Positions 14,626 to 28,905 are shown, numbered from the stretch's first letter. The stretch is 64,000 nt of DNA from Pelargonium cotyledonis (GCA_036897625.1 JAYMTA010000004.1:1-64000); one strand, 5' to 3'. Notes: generated from the sequence alone by a model not told the origin. Numbers and translations: made by a program.

Positions 14626-16353
14626 TTTGTATTTGATACGATATTCTATTAGTCAGTTTTACCTTTTTAATCTCAATTATGAATTCCCAAAAGCTTCTAA
14701 TTCAAGGCGTTGACAAATGACATCGAGCTTTCCAACTTCTACTCATTTTCGATATGTAGGAAATCTCTAACAGGCTAGCTTATTTTACATATTTTATACT
14801 TTTTTCTACTTGACTCCAATCTATCGGAAAACCTGCTTCCCTTTTTACCCGTTAGCTATTTAGCTAATTCAGTAGAAGAGAACCGATAAACTTTGGGTAT
14901 AGTTAGCATTTATCTGCGTATTTAAAGTATAAACTCCTCTAGTCATTTAAAGCAACCCAATATAGCCAAGGGGAGGTGTACGGAAGCTGGAATACGGATA
15001 GGGTCTAATTTAGTAGAGTAACTACTCAGATTAAGAAATTCAGGATTTGTAAGATTAGCTGTGTACAGAAGTGGGGCAAGCTTATGTTATGAAGGAGGTA
15101 CTCGATATGGAAAGGGATAGAAGAGTTAATGAGGATAACACTTCTAATTTCTAGGGGTACGCAAGGAGTTTATTATACTGTCATAAATTACAGCATTTTC
15201 TTAGATGTTTCACTGGATTAGATTTAATAAGAATATCTTAAGCTGTTTAATACTATAGCAAAGGCCTTGGGCAGATTGCAAGGAGTGCTTTGTAAATCAT
15301 ACGGGGCGCCCCTTAACTTAGAGATTTCGTTATATTAAGAGCCCCTTCATTGGTCCACAGTTGAATTCAATACTTACTCATAAATGAAAGTCGTAAAAAA
15401 AGGAATGCTACTCTTTCATTTACAAAGAAATCCTTAGTCTTTAACAAAATTTGATTTAACACGCAACAGTATTCCTTCTGTAGCAGACTCTTCTCTTTTT
15501 GAAGCTGGTTAGTAAATGAATCCAAAAAGAAAGTATTCAGAATTATCATACTGCATTACAAAAGTAGACACTCAGAGGAAGTTTCAAGACCTTAAAATTG
15601 AGTTTTGGCTTACAGATTCAAAATAAAACTCAAACCTTCCGCGGGGGGAGGGGTAAATTAAGAAATCCAGCTTTTGCGTGGCCGTTAAATGAGATTCCTT
15701 TTCGAGGTTGTGTTTTCATCATATTTGTATGACATCTGATTTTAGAATTCAGTATTCACGTAGTAGAAGAATTCTTATATCTCAAACCAAATCCCTGCCT
15801 TAAAACCTAAAAAGCTAATAAAAATACAGGAACTTTATATATCAAATACCCGTATTTGACGAAGTAATAAATAGGTTTTTAATTTTAGGGGCTTAGCCTT
15901 TAATTATAAAATTTCGGATCGGAAAAGTTCCTGTTTATACAATTTAGATGGGGTGCTACACAATTGCAAACAAGTAAATCACCGAGGCAGAGAGAGGATA
16001 GATACCCTTACAAAAATTTTTGGAGGAAGTCTAATTAAGGATGCTCTAGTAAGCGTCTTTATGACCTGTAGTGGTCAGCATTTCAATGTTTTACTTTTTT
16101 TTATCTCCCTATTTTCTAGTCTTGACTCTCATGGAATCTACAGCAGTATTATATAATATAAAGGACCCTTGAGTTCTTGGTATTTTTCAGGTCAGCTAGC
16201 TCTACTCTAAACTAGAAATCCTAACTAAAAAAGTAGAAGCTAATCAGCACTAGAGGCTCCTCTCTTAGAAGGATCTCCCACCATAACTAGAATTTCAATT
16301 TGTCAAAAGGCGTCGTAACTTAAAAAGGGTTGACTTAGTATACTTCTTTATAA

Positions 16354-16412
16354 GAGCAGTTTGAACCCGCGGCCGTTTGATTTATGTCTCCGTGATAGAA
16401 CAGCTTGATCCT
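16354..16412 (-). pseudogene. tRNA-like relic
   Basis: On the minus strand CGGCCGCGGGTTCAAAC marks a T-arm and GCTGTTCTATCACGG lies at D-arm distance. The T-stem and acceptor do not pair well. The amino acid is not assignable. Confidence 0.35.
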
Positions 16413-16419
16413 GATAGAG

Positions 16420-18410
16420 AAGAGAATTCTAGATCTAGGATTAAGGCTATGACAGATAAATGAAAAGGTACCTATCGGATATGCGACTTAGTTACACTCT
16501 TCTTATGACTCTTCCCTCTCAAGAGAATCTTAGTTACTAATACACTATGAAGAAAGAGTACCCGGTGGATAGACATGCCTACGCTAATAAGGGGAGTTTT
16601 AAGCCTTATTACATACACTGGATCGACACTTTTTTACGATCTGTATAGTAATGGATACTGCTCTCGACTCCTAAATTCCCTTTTTAAAGTTTTTTTTGTA
16701 AACCTAAAGAGGATTTCCGTTGCTCGAGAGGAGAGAGTTATTAGTTATATATGATATAGAACCCTATTTGTTAGAACTTTAAGGAAAATTGAGTAGTTGC
16801 TTAATTAATTTTGTATTAAAATTACTAAAATCCTCCAACAAGTATTTTAAGCTTTCTTTCACCTAGTATGTAATTAATTAAAACAGATACACGAATAATT
16901 TTTTTGCCCAGTAAGCTCTGATAATACGGATACCTCGGGCTATCGCTACCTGGCTTCTGAGGATATAGTTAAGAAGATAATTAACATATAAAAAAAAGGG
17001 GTTCTTATAAAACTACTTCAAGTAATTTCTTACTTTTTTGTAAGGGTGATTCCAGAATAAGCACCAAGTCTCATTGAAAAGAATTCTTATACATCTCTGT
17101 CTTTTCTTTTCCTGTATATAAATTACCAAAATAAAGTTCAAATTTGATCCTGAAAAAAAGTAGGTATAGAGTTATGCAAAGGATGTCCTTTTTTAATTAT
17201 AATTTATTTTCTGGGTAATTCATGCCCTAGATGATTGAAGTACAAGATGCTTTTTCCGAAAGAAAAAGTAATCCAACCTCACTGACTCCATAAAAGGATA
17301 TTTCGCTAATAAACTGTGTCAACTCGGGTGCCTTTATATTAATACACTAGGCCTCTTTTGATAAATACCACAATAAAAATAGAAATATATATCATCTGAT
17401 TATAAAACTGAGCAAGAAAATAACCCTTTGCAAGCACCCTGTTTTTTTTTAATCCTTAATCTGTCCTCTATTGGACATTCTAAGTAGACCTTTCCCTTGA
17501 GGGTTTTATGTATCTATTCAGGGTTACTGTCTTAGCCCTGTCCCTCTAACTAAATTGTAATAGTATGTCCTTTTTATATGAGGTACCCTTCAGAGAAACC
17601 CCGCTATGCACTATACTTTTCTAGATTCAGTAATTGGTAATTAAAACTCTAATAACGTGTGTAATCTTACCCTTGATAAAATCATAGATACGCTTCTTTT
17701 TTTTGTTATCTCTAGTGTTTAAAGTAAATTACAAAACTCTCTCTTTATCAAGTTAAGCTCTCCTAAATAGCTATGTATAAGAGGTATGCCTTTGCAAGTG
17801 GATTAAACGCTAAAGCTAATTGATGTCAGTGGGAGACAATAAGAATTCGGGGTGCTCTTAGCAATGGAAATAAATTGGGGAAAGTTAATCCAACATGTCT
17901 CAAAGCAAAGTCTTCAACCAGAACGAATATATTCTTTTACTCTAAATTTTTTACCATCAAGCAAGATCGCGGATTCATAAGAGTACTTTAAAATAAGAAG
18001 AGAAGTTCTTCTTTATCCATGTTTCTTTTTCAATCAGTCTTGTTAGAACTACGATAAAATACTAAAAAAGAGGAGTCAAGTCCTTATTTCATTTAGATTT
18101 TCTTATTCTTTTTTTAGGAAAAACCAGGGCGGTACTGTAATACCCTTGAAACTTGGTAATTTAGTTTATTTACAACATACAATCACAGAAAACTGTTAGG
18201 GAATGCGCTTATAAGAATGTCGTCCCTTTGTTTATCTATTAAACCGGTCAGAAAAAGCCTTACTATGGCACCGAATCTAGAATATACATAAATATAAAGA
18301 TGGGAATTTCCTTAAATTTAGGAACCAAGACTTGTTTGAGTATAGAGTCTTAATAGGTCTCAATTACCCCTTCCAATATTCATACGGAATTAAACTTACT
18401 GTTTATGGAT
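16420..18410. other. No gene recognised
   Basis: AT-rich, with long T and A runs. No frame or RNA fold stands out. Confidence 0.45.
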
Positions 18411-18413
18411 AAT

Positions 18414-18554
18414 TGTCTTCTCGCATCCACATTCAAATATTTCTATCCATATAAAGCCATGTTCAAGTTATAGCATTAACTCACGGACTCCTATTTCAAA
18501 GGTTCAAGTCCTGTTATACTAAATTTAGCTTTATTTTAAAAGTAAGAATTTTAC
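18414..18554 (+). repeat. tRNA-like dispersed repeat, copy 1
   Basis: This ~140 bp unit recurs at 26984-27127 in the same orientation, with about 80% identity by eye. It starts at TGTCTTCTCGCATC, includes CAAGTTATAGCA and CAAAGGTTCAAGTC (D-arm-like and T-arm-like spacing), and ends at AAGTAAGAATTTTAC. It looks like an old duplication carrying a degraded tRNA. Flanking sequence outside the unit does not match. Confidence 0.75.
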
Positions 18555-18559
18555 CTTTT

Positions 18560-21500
18560 TATGACCAGATTTATGGGCTTGTCAAGAATAGCGTTTATAG
18601 ACCCTTACCCTTTGTTAACCCTCTTCTCTTCAATTGAAAAGGGAACCCCCTGGATATTTGGATTAATCAAGGTCCCGTTAAAGCAAGAAAATTTAAGGTA
18701 GAGGGCTTCTTATAGAATAGATAAAGGAGTTAGTGTAACCATAATAAGAAGAAATTTTAGGCTTATAGTAGTACTCAAAGAATCCTAAAACAACTCTAAA
18801 AGACAGGGTAGGTAATCCCAATCATAAGACTTGTATCTTTAATTAGTTGAATTATCAGAAGTTTTATAAAAAATCCGTGTAATCTTGGATAAACACTTTC
18901 TTTGGTGGGGTTAATTAGAATACAAATAAAACAAAAGACTAAAAAGAATCCGCGTAAGTATTTTTTATTTTTAAATTCTAGTAAATTAAAATTACTTTAT
19001 AGCTATAGGTTTCCTCTCTAGTATTACTTCGAGAATTCTATTCTCATAAAGCAAGAAGCATAGGCTCAAATTCCGTCACTTCTTAGAGAGCCCCATAAGA
19101 CTCAAAGCCTTTTTGCATGGGTTTCAGTCTCCAAGAGAGCACCATTCGTGAGCCAAAGTAATTCAAAAGGAAAGGGTTTTCCTAAAATGTGTACTATTTC
19201 AGAGGAAAGTCAACCTACTTTCACAGTAACAGGATCTGACTAACCTTAAATGTAATGAAAACTCTTTCACGATTCTTTCCCAGAGTAGGGGGAACCACTA
19301 CCACGTGATTTTGCTGGGGTAGAGACGCCTTGCTTATGAACAGGAGAGTCTCTTTTGTGTTCTACTTAATTTGTAAGCAACAAATTTCTTTAATTTTCGT
19401 AGCATTATTAAAGTGCGAATATGCAGTACCTATTAATGTAAAAGTCTAAGTCCTTTCTTATTTGAAACTGCTAATCTAATGCCCTACCCATTTATGTATG
19501 AAGGATTCTTTTTTTATGGGCTTGTAAAGTTTATAGCATGTTTTTTCTACACAATCTTTCAAACATGAGAGCAATTCTCCGAACTTCTTGTTCTAGAAAT
19601 AGTTTTAGCTTAAGTTTCTATAAAAGATGAGATATATTATGAGTTTGCTAGCCATTTCCTTAGGTATTAGAATTTCTATTCATTTAATAAGATTGCTTAG
19701 GAATAGTCAATAAAATAGTCCTTTAGAGAGTAGCATATGCGTAAACCCGCCTTATAAAAACTAAGAGCTCCTGGTTATGAAGATACAAAAACTTTTTTAA
19801 TTTACTTAATTCAAAGAGTAAAGGTGCTTTTTGAGACTTGGTTCCTAGAAAAAAAGGTCCTTCGCTTTATAAAAGGAGAGTTATAAAAAGGTTCAAAAGG
19901 ATGTCGCTTTAATTTTACAGGGGTTCCTTGAAAACGCAAGTTAGTTAAGTGAGAAGGCCCTCTATCCCCTATATTCCTAAGTATTGCTATGCACAAACTC
20001 TACGTATTGAGAATCTTAATTTAATAATAGATATGGTTAGATATCGGCGAGAGATGCCCCCTTTATAAAAACCCAATCCCGAGGCGTAGATCCACTTATA
20101 AAATAAATATCATTTTTGTTTACGGAATCTGGTAACATTATAAAATGAAATCTCTTTAGGCTTTTAGACCAAATCCTTCTATGTTCATTGTTGGAGCACA
20201 GAGTTTAGATTAGAGTATAATCTCTATTTACTCTGCTCTGGGCTCTACAACAAGTAAAGCAGCTTATTTGCTAAATAATAGGATCTCAATTCGAAATAAT
20301 AAACTTGGTAGGTTCTCGGCAATTATGAATGCTATTAATTATAAAGTGTAGTGTATCCTTGGCAAGGTGCGAGCATAAAGCTATGTACTATATTCTGTAA
20401 ACGCGATACTATTGGGGAATAGGTAAAATAAAAAACCGGTATCGACTTTATGCAACTACACTAAAAACCAAATAATTTACTAGCTGGAAACCCCTTTTAA
20501 TATCTTGGATATCGTAGGTAAAGTGCCATGCCAACCCTTTGGGGTACTCCAGGAAAAACGTTCTTGTATACAAAAATTCTATTGTGCTTGTTCAAAGCCG
20601 CTTTTTTTTTTCAGTATTTTTATTTGTTTGGGATATTCGTTTAGATTCCTCTTTTTATTCATTCCATAATTACTTCATTTTTCTAGTGAGAAAGCAAGTA
20701 CATTAACTCGTCTAGGATTGTTCCCTCTCCTTCCCTCGGTGGCTTTGCTAAATGAATCCTTTATTAAGACATTCTAACCGAGTCCTTCTTTATTTAATTT
20801 AGGGGTAACCACTTCAATTCAGTATTTTTGAATTCTCTATACCTTATACATAATAGTGTAATTCAACTATGAATTAATATTACTAGGAACACCCTTTGAA
20901 CTCACGGCCACAAAGTATCTCAACTATAATTTATTTTACCGAATGTAAACTAGGTTAAAAGTAGTTTGCTACAAGGCGCAGAATTATAACTACATCTTAA
21001 GAAAAACCCTATATAAACAAAAAGTTAAATAAAAGACCCTACTTTTTTGTAAATGAAGTTGAATTACAGCATCAAAAAAGAAAAAGAGTGAACTTATATT
21101 AAATACTAAAAATAAGAGGCTAAAAATGCTAGGGCGATACCTACTTGTAAAGCAACCTACTAACGAATACAGGAAAGCAGTATAGCAACACACACAATCT
21201 CTAGCTAAATTGACGCTGAATGCTTAGTTTATAACTTCCAGGAATCCCGCAATACACATAAAAAATCCCAGAAAAACGTTTAGAACACGAGCTAGCTGTT
21301 CGGCCAGGAAAGTGACAATTACAAAAGCTTTTCCGCTACAAATTTTTCTGACTATGAAGCTCCAACTATATTTGAAAAATTCCTAGGTTTTCCTTATAAA
21401 ACAGCTAATTCAAAGGGTCCTTGCTATCCTAGGGTACAGCTCTCTTTGATGGAACCAAATCCTTAAGTTTATGGAGTAACGAAGACTCTTACTAGTACAA

Positions 21501-23520
21501 GATCCGCTTTTCTTAACCACCCCAGGAAAGCTGCCTTCATTATCTATTTTTTATATTTGCTTTTTCCTTAATTACTAAATAATTTATTCCGTTTACTAAA
21601 AAAAGCTTAGAATCTCTTGTACATTTCTTTTGACTTTTTATCTTATATACAAATAGATTTAGATCATCTGCAATGTAGTGTGTTTATTAGAAAGTGAGTA
21701 GTTATGTTTTATGACTCTCGAATCTCGTAAGTATTGTATATTTGTGGAGTATAGCGAAGTAGCATTTTTCTCTCTGTCTCTCATTTTCTTGATCAATGGG
21801 TTTTACTTAACATGTTAAAGGTTCAGAGTGAATCCCGGTATCTTGTTTGTTGTCAACTTAATGCTATTTTTAAAAATTGAGAATTACTTAAATATAAAAG
21901 TCTTTCTTTGATTACAGAACTTTATTGTCACTTAGAGATAGGAGTCAAAGATTCTGTATGAGTTGTACTAGTTGAATACAATAGCCTTCGTTATAGGGGG
22001 TTCCTAATACATAAGGGACCTCGTAACACAAATAACTTTAAAATAAGAAGAGCCCGGTTTAAAGGCTTCATACTCTTTTAGCTTCTAGAAATAGAAATGC
22101 TACAAAAGCTCGAAAAAGACCTATTCTTGGTAGATCCGTTTTACCATCATAAAGAAAATATAAGGACTCGCTTTACAGGCGGTTCTTTAGGTAGTCATAG
22201 ATTTTTCTAAATTGTCCTTTACTATATCAAAGCTCTGCAATTTTAGCAGTTAGTGCTCATTCTTGCTTAGTAAGAGTAAGTGAGTACACATATAAAATTT
22301 TTTCTTCTCTCTTTGTTTACCTTATTTATTATACGGAGTAAGTCCTCATCAGTTGGGAAATAGCTGCAGAGTCAACCCTTACTTTTTACTTTAATTTTGC
22401 TCTTTAAGTTGACTTTATTCGTGCAATATCTTTTTTTTTTCAGAATACTAACTTCAGATTTTTCCTTAGTGAAGTGTAAGGATATTTTTTGACTTCTCTT
22501 AGATCTTATACGGTGTGCAGAATCTTACCTTTTCTGGAACTTAGTTAGACTGAGCTGAGGGAGGATTCCATTCAGAAAAATGGGGTATAGCTATTAGAAC
22601 TTTAAGACAACAATATTATGCTAGGGAACTCCTATTTTAAAATTTGCACTACCGGGTATAAGAAATGTACTGCCTTTTTTTAATAAGAACAGTATAATCT
22701 TTTGCTTTAACGAAAGACACAAAAACTATTTACTAAAATTCTATATCTAAACTCTACTTTAAGAAACTGGGGGAAACTTGTCATCTATCAAGGGAAGTGA
22801 GCTCCTAACTTTTTGGAGAACAGAATTCTATCCTGACTTTACTTTTTATAAGTTGAAATTTAGAAAGAAATCCTTCCTACTTGTGGAACTCCGAAAAATA
22901 AGGTAGATATTTAAGTAATTTTGAAAGTAGGCAGGTTTTAAGGCTCTTCTGTATATTAGGGATTCCGCATGGGGGTCTGAGAAAGAGCTTATTTAAAAAC
23001 TACTAAAGTAAAGCCGAAGAGCTCTTAATCATAGCTTTTCTTGAGATGCAACCTTTCCTCTAATAAATTTTTATATACCGGTAAAATCCCCTCTTATGAA
23101 GGTTACCGACCCATCCCTATACTAAGATTTACCCACCCTATAACCAACCTCTAATTTTACTGAAAAATTTAGGAAATCAATGATAAACTCCTTATTAATT
23201 GAATAATCTCGACTAATATTTCTCTACTATCTTGCTCGTAATTTTTCTTTTTACAAGAGTTTTTAGAAGGGGTTTCCTTCATCTGTTTTGAAGGTATATA
23301 GCTATGTTCTGTTAGGTACTTGACCGGAGTGTGAGACCCGTAAAAGATGGAGTTGTCTGATATGATATTCCGAAATATTTTAGTTTTTACTGCATCTACT
23401 ACTTAATAGCAATTAGTCATATTAAAGTCTAATAATATAAGGAGTCCTTCTAGAATACTAATTTCAATGTAATTTCTTTATAGAAAGATATTTTTCTTTA
23501 GTAATGACATCCAGAATGGC
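18560..23520. other. No gene recognised
   Basis: Only frames shorter than 70 codons and motif variants. Confidence 0.45.
23439..23449. repeat. Near-palindromic motif AAGGAGTCCTT
   Basis: One of three exact occurrences found by eye; the others are listed as 35031-35041 and 49600-49610. Many variants of the form AAGG(A/G)NT(C/T)CTT occur across the window, such as AAGGGGTCCTT at 55771. An exact 11-mer of this composition would be expected about 0.01 times in 64 kb. Confidence 0.6.
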
Positions 23521-23525
23521 GAATA

Positions 23526-23588
23526 GATAGCCTAAATTGGTTATAGTGTAGAACTAAGGATATGCAGGTCGGTGGTTCAAGTCGAAGA
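23526..23588 (+). pseudogene. tRNA-like relic
   Basis: TAGCCTAAATTGGTTATAG (D-arm-like) and GGTCGGTGGTTCAAGTCG (variable loop plus T-loop) are at tRNA spacing. The middle (GAACTAAGGATATG) forms no clear anticodon stem. Confidence 0.35.
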
Positions 23589-23929
23589 GTAGGTAATTAG
23601 CGCCCAGTAATTAAGATACCATTTAGTTACTCAACCTTCATGAGTAAAAGCTCTACAAAAGTGCGGGAAATTCTAGCTATCTTTTATACACTTGCTAGTC
23701 TAAGCCTCGAAATAGGGCTCTGCTTATGCGGTACCTTTTGGGGAAAGTTTAGCTCTTTACGAGTCTTATTGTCAAGCACTTTGCATCCTTGTATTTGGGC
23801 TTTAGTTTATGAAATTGCAGGTAAAAGGGGGTACTAGTATCATATTAATTCAAAAGAAAAATAGCTTTAAACAGGGCAGTAATTCGTGTTTACTAACACA
23901 ATATCAAGCCAGTAACCTTGAAATATTAA

Positions 23930-24301
23930 GGGCGTATCCGTATTAGAATTCCAGTGGAGCTCCTCTAGATTAAAGAAATTCCTTGGAAAAGGAGCAGTTT
24001 AACTTCGAGTGTTTTTCTACACCGGGAATCTATAATGAATGCATTATTCACGGGTTTACGCTATAAATTTAGGATTGGGGCAAAAAAATTACTAAAACTA
24101 CATAAGCCACACCCAGCGCGGTCTCTAATACCTAAGTTTTCACAACGGAAAAGGGCTTCTTGGATTAGTTATCTAATAACACAGAATAAAGAAACTCCCT
24201 ATAAGAAACAAAAATTATCTTTATCTCAAGAGTTCCTTTTTAGATCTAGTAATACTGAAAGTAACCCTAGATATCCTCAAAAGCTAAGGGATTTACACTA
24301 A
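23930..24301 (+). other. Open frame with one TAG; 88 codons from ATG
   Basis: From ATG at 24035 to TAA at 24299-24301 the frame encodes 88 residues, mostly basic (MNALFTGLRYKFRIGAKKLL...). Upstream it stays open back to TAA at 23927, with one TAG at 23966, for 123 codons plus the stop. No family is recognised. It resembles the 37-38 kb frames in being interrupted only by TAG, but is short enough to arise by chance. Confidence 0.25.
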
Positions 24302-24309
24302 CTAAACTT

Positions 24310-26980
24310 CTAAAATTCTCCCCCCTTTTTGTCTTGGTCGTCTTCTTCTCTAAAAAACGGTTTGAACTTTTAGATTAGACTTGTAAGGAAGTAAGGCTCC
24401 ACTTCGCTATCTGGGGATCCCTAATTGTAAAAATATATATATAACTAGCAAAACTTAGAGTTGCTTATTAGCAAACAAGTCAAGTAATCTTTTAAAAGCG
24501 GGTACCTTAAGATATAGAGATAATAAATTAACTTCATATACATAGACCCCTAAAGCAAAACCCTACTAAATTAACTAGTATTGTATGCGATCAAACCGCT
24601 AAACTAGGAATTCCTACACTCCTATATTTAATAGGTTTTATACCTTCTGTTTTATCTGAGCGGCGTACCCTTGAGGGTTTTCCAGCCCTTGAACATTGCT
24701 TTTTGTACAAACCCGTGATTTAGGCAAACTGCCTCTAAAATTTCTTGATAACAAAGACCTCCCTAAAATAAAGGGGGTATTTCCTTATAAAAGAGATTAA
24801 CTAAGACTTATTAATCTTTTATCTTGGAGTGTAGACTAGTCCGGGAATTTGAATAAAACCAAGCTTCTTTTTAGACTAAGATTTCTTAGTTGTCTTTATT
24901 TAGTCTTACTTAATAGTTAATAGTGTTATGGGATTCTAATGTAGGTTTAAGAGTATAAACCCTAGAAATTTTTAAGAGGACAGTATGGGGAGGCTCTCTT
25001 TAATAGCGAGGAGACCCTTATCCGCCTTTATCCATAGTAATCACTCAAGGTAGATAAATTCTTTTATAGTTAAGTACCTAAGAATGGGTGTTGTGTTTCT
25101 TTTATTTTTTAATTAGTTCTGAACCAGTATTATTAAAGACAGGAAATTGAAGGTATAGAGTTAGGTTTTTCTTGCCCTTCTACTGAAGAAATCATATAGT
25201 TTTTTCCATAAATAAAGTATTCGATAGCGCGCTACTATTATAAATTTTAATAAAAGTTTAGAAAATGTAGTAGCGAATCCATTTATATTCTCAGGCTTAT
25301 CTGTATATTCCTATCTTATATAAGTTAATACCTAATTTATCATTCTATTCTGAGCGGTATCGTACACAATAAGAGTATCCTGGGTATCCTTTTCATTTTT
25401 TGGGGTAGTCGTTTGCACAATTTGCTAGTAACTAATGGCATCCTTTGTTTGATCGCTTTTTTTAATGCTTTTTTTATCAAGAAGGTTAAGAACTGCTGCT
25501 AAACCAATGGCATTCAAGAATCCTAGTGGTCCTATTTAGGGATATTCAAAGAAATTCGATGGGGTCAATAAATGGATTTCCTAAGCCTTAAGTCATTCAA
25601 TTCATATATGGGTTTCAGAGAAAGTAAAAGCATATTCAGTAAGTATAGGGGCTTGGTAAAAACAACTGGAAGTTAAAACAACCCTAACCCTAGCCAGCTG
25701 AATCGAAATTAAGGATCTAAAACTTTAGCTGGACTTGATTTAATCTGGGATGGGGTAAGCCTTGAGAAGTTTTAATAGTCTCATTCAGAGAGGTTCTTTC
25801 GATAGGATACCGCTTATGTATAAGAAGTAAAAGGAGGATATCATAGTAGACAAACGTCTCAAGGAACCTTTTTACAGTATTAAGAGAGCTTTGTCGAATC
25901 CCCTTTTTTATTCGAAACTAGAGAATTTGCTTTTAATATACGAGTACTCATGGTATTCTAACTGTTTATTAGCCATCAACTGCGCTGCACAATCTGATTA
26001 GTCTGATTCCCCAAAAAAGGCAAATATAGCTTTTTGTTTGTGGGTTTTTAGGTGCTTTAAAACTTTCTTATGTAGCCTTTGATTATTTGCATTTTTTACT
26101 GCGATTTCTCATAATTTTTGTTTTTGATAGAGATCTCACTAAAAGGTGTTGAAAGAATGGGTTTAAATCCAAATTTTATCCAGGTTTTACTGAAACTTGT
26201 GCAACTGCGTCTATCACTAATACTATAATGTGCCAAACGTGGGTACCTATACATAAACATTAATATTTAAACTAAACTTATTGAGGAACAAATTACTATG
26301 CTAAAACTTTTTTGTAATTCAGTAAAAGATTAAGTAAAGTTTAGTTACAATTAATTCTCACTGTTTTGTTTCATAGATTTTAGTATATACCCTTTACCAA
26401 GGAGACGATATTGTTTCAAACTAAGGAGCTTTCTAGAATTATTGTGTTTCAACTGAACGCAGATTTGTACTTTACCGAAAAGGACTTCCCTAGCTGCCCT
26501 AAATCGACTAAGCATTAATATCGAGAATTTGTTTATTCTACTTTTAATCGTAAAAACTAGCATTACTATACAGGAGGCTTTATCTTGTCAGAATTATCTC
26601 AACTTAAAATATATAATCTGTTTTTTATATAATAAAGTTTGACTAGGATGGTCTTGAGCTATATGGATTCCGCCTTATGCTTAGGATCTTGAGTGGTGGA
26701 TTCTACCAATATCTTGTTGTTATGCTAGTATTTGTCATTCTATTGCATACTATATAGGGTATCTCTCTAAAGTTAGATTTAGCTCCTTAGTTTCGTTTCA
26801 CGGCACTTTAACTAGAATTTATAACTCGGGCTCATAATGCTAGGACACAGAAACTTAAATAAAAACCATCCTTATATTATCCTGGTACGAATTTGTATAT
26901 AAACTGGATTCTACAAACACTGATGTGGCCAAAAGAGAACTCCTTATAATTGACTCCTCGAGGTTTCCTTATAATAATTC
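24310..26980. other. No gene recognised
   Basis: No tRNA-like, repeat or coding signal beyond motif variants. Confidence 0.45.
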
Positions 26981-26983
26981 TAC

Positions 26984-27127
26984 TGTCTTCTCGCATCTAG
27001 ATTCAGATATTCCTAGGTTTACAAAAGCCATACTCAAGTTATAGCACTAACTCCAAGGCCTTTCTTTCAAAGGTTCAAGTCGTGTCATCCTAACAATTTA
27101 GCTTTGTTTTTAAAGTAAGAATTTTAC
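26984..27127 (+). repeat. tRNA-like dispersed repeat, copy 2
   Basis: Second copy of the unit at 18414-18554, sharing both ends and the internal AAGTTATAGCA and AAAGGTTCAAGTC blocks. Differences are mostly substitutions plus a few short indels, so the duplication is old. Confidence 0.75.
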
Positions 27128-27544
27128 TAGAAATTCCTGAGTATTAGGAGTAGCTTAGGTATGGGCTCACTCAGCTAATGAGTAGGTGTTTTTTGCTCTA
27201 ATGAAGGGGTCCTTAGGCCTCTTATAGCTATGTTTTCCAAATTCTAATACTCGCGTTCTTATTTGTCTCTAAGAGTATTGCGTGTCTTACTTGGTTAAGT
27301 TATTCTTTTTAGTGAATGGTCTTAGTCTATCTTGGGTTCCTTGAGTCTATTATCAGTGTTTTTGCTGCTGGGATCAGAAAGAAGCAGATATACAAGCAGT
27401 CCCAGATATTAACAACTCCAAACGCGATCACATGAAAGGGGTACTGCACGAGAAAACCCTTATTAGAAAGAGAAGTAATTCACTTAGAATACAAAACAGG
27501 ACCTCAAGTTCTACTATTTAAGGGCAGCTAGTTTCCGATTCTAG

Positions 27545-27604
27545 TAGATCGGGATTCGAACCTTCGCATGTGTTGGGAAGAAGGATTTACTTAACCATAA
27601 AATG
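27545..27604 (-). pseudogene. tRNA-like relic, perhaps Gly-like
   Basis: The minus strand reads TATGGTTAAGTAAAT, then CCTTCTTCCCAACACATG, then AAGGTTCGAATCCCGA. The order of D-arm, anticodon region and T-loop fits a tRNA, and TTCCCAA would give anticodon CCC. The stems are incomplete, so it is called a relic. Confidence 0.4.
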
Positions 27605-28850
27605 AAATAGAAATACTTAACCTGGGTATACAGAAAGATATGAATCATTTCATACTAATTTCTATACTATATAAGTAATTAGAATAAAGCTTTGCTAAGT
27701 CAAATTTGAAGTTCTTTGCGTGTCCCTTAATAAGTTCCTTTTTAGACAAAAATGTCTTATTAAATAAAAAGCTGCTAGTCTAAACCCTTACTAGTTCAAC
27801 CAGACGGAAGAGCGCTAAGAACAGGTTTCTACAAAAATATATAATATAACAGGAGTAAAGTATTAGGATAAGAATCATACCCCGAAGCTCTATGCTTAAC
27901 TTAAGTAAGTAATTTTGCTGAAATCCCAGCTGTTATAAAGATAAGAAAAGGCTTCCCCCTTAACTTTTAACTCGAAAGGAGCCCCTAATCTGGAATTTAT
28001 AGCTCATTAAAGTATACTACAATAAGCACTTTCTCTTCAAAAGAGTTATAAAAAACTGAGGGAATAGTCTGACACAAAGAATTTAAAGCATAAATGTACG
28101 CAAAAGGTCTTAGAATAATTAATTTAGGAAGTTGCCTTAGTGATTTTAAAAGTAACAGACAATTTTTAGTATCTTCGTAAAACTAGGTATAAAAGAAATT
28201 TGGAGGAGCTAGTGCTTTAGTTTATTATATCGTGCTACTTTCCTTGAAATAAATCCGAGACTCTAATAGGTTTACTAAGCTAAAGGTAATATGAGAATCG
28301 AGCACTTTGGGTAGGTATTTCTGGGGATTGCTAGAAAAAAGATAGGAAACTTGGTATATTTTTAATTTAATATGAGGAACCCCTTATTGTACTCAAATTT
28401 TCCTGCAATTTGTATAGTGTTTTACCTTACTACTGATAAGGAAGAGCGAAGGATTAAGTTCTTTACACGGGGCAAAGTAATCTCTTTCTTATCTATTTGA
28501 CAGGGATCCCTTATATTCCAGAAAAAGGGGGCAACCCCTCCAATCAGTGTTTATAAAATCATCTGGACCTGGTTCCAATGCTCAGCTTGTTGAAAAATAA
28601 TTAGTAGTACTAATTAAAAGAGAATAATGAGTAATGTATTTATATAGAACACAAAGATTAGAAATGACTATGTATAAGTCAACTGTTTAAACTTTGCCTA
28701 ACTCTTCAAAGTAACACCCGGAAAAGGAAAAGAGACTCGAAACTGTGGCTAGGAACACAGCAGAACACCCGTATTTGCAACTTTATGATACAGATAGGAT
28801 ACGAGCCAAGAAAAAACATTTTAGTAAACTCCCTTCTTTTTAGTCTGGTC

Positions 28851-28905
28851 TGTCAGTCAGGGCTTGAACTTTTGACATGCTTAGCTAGAGGTCTAAAAGT
28901 GTAAC
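28851..28905 (-). pseudogene. tRNA-like fragment (T-arm)
   Basis: The minus strand reads TAAGCATGTCAAAAGTTCAAGCCCTG, with a T-loop-like TTCAAGC. No credible D-arm or anticodon stem. Confidence 0.25.

Larger units (their letters stand above)
11330..16340. other. No gene recognised
   Basis: Apart from the 28-bp and 8-bp repeats and a T-arm-like scrap at 14.6 kb, nothing stands out. A frame at 15875-16156 (plus) is open for 93 codons plus a stop but has no recognisable content. Confidence 0.45.
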
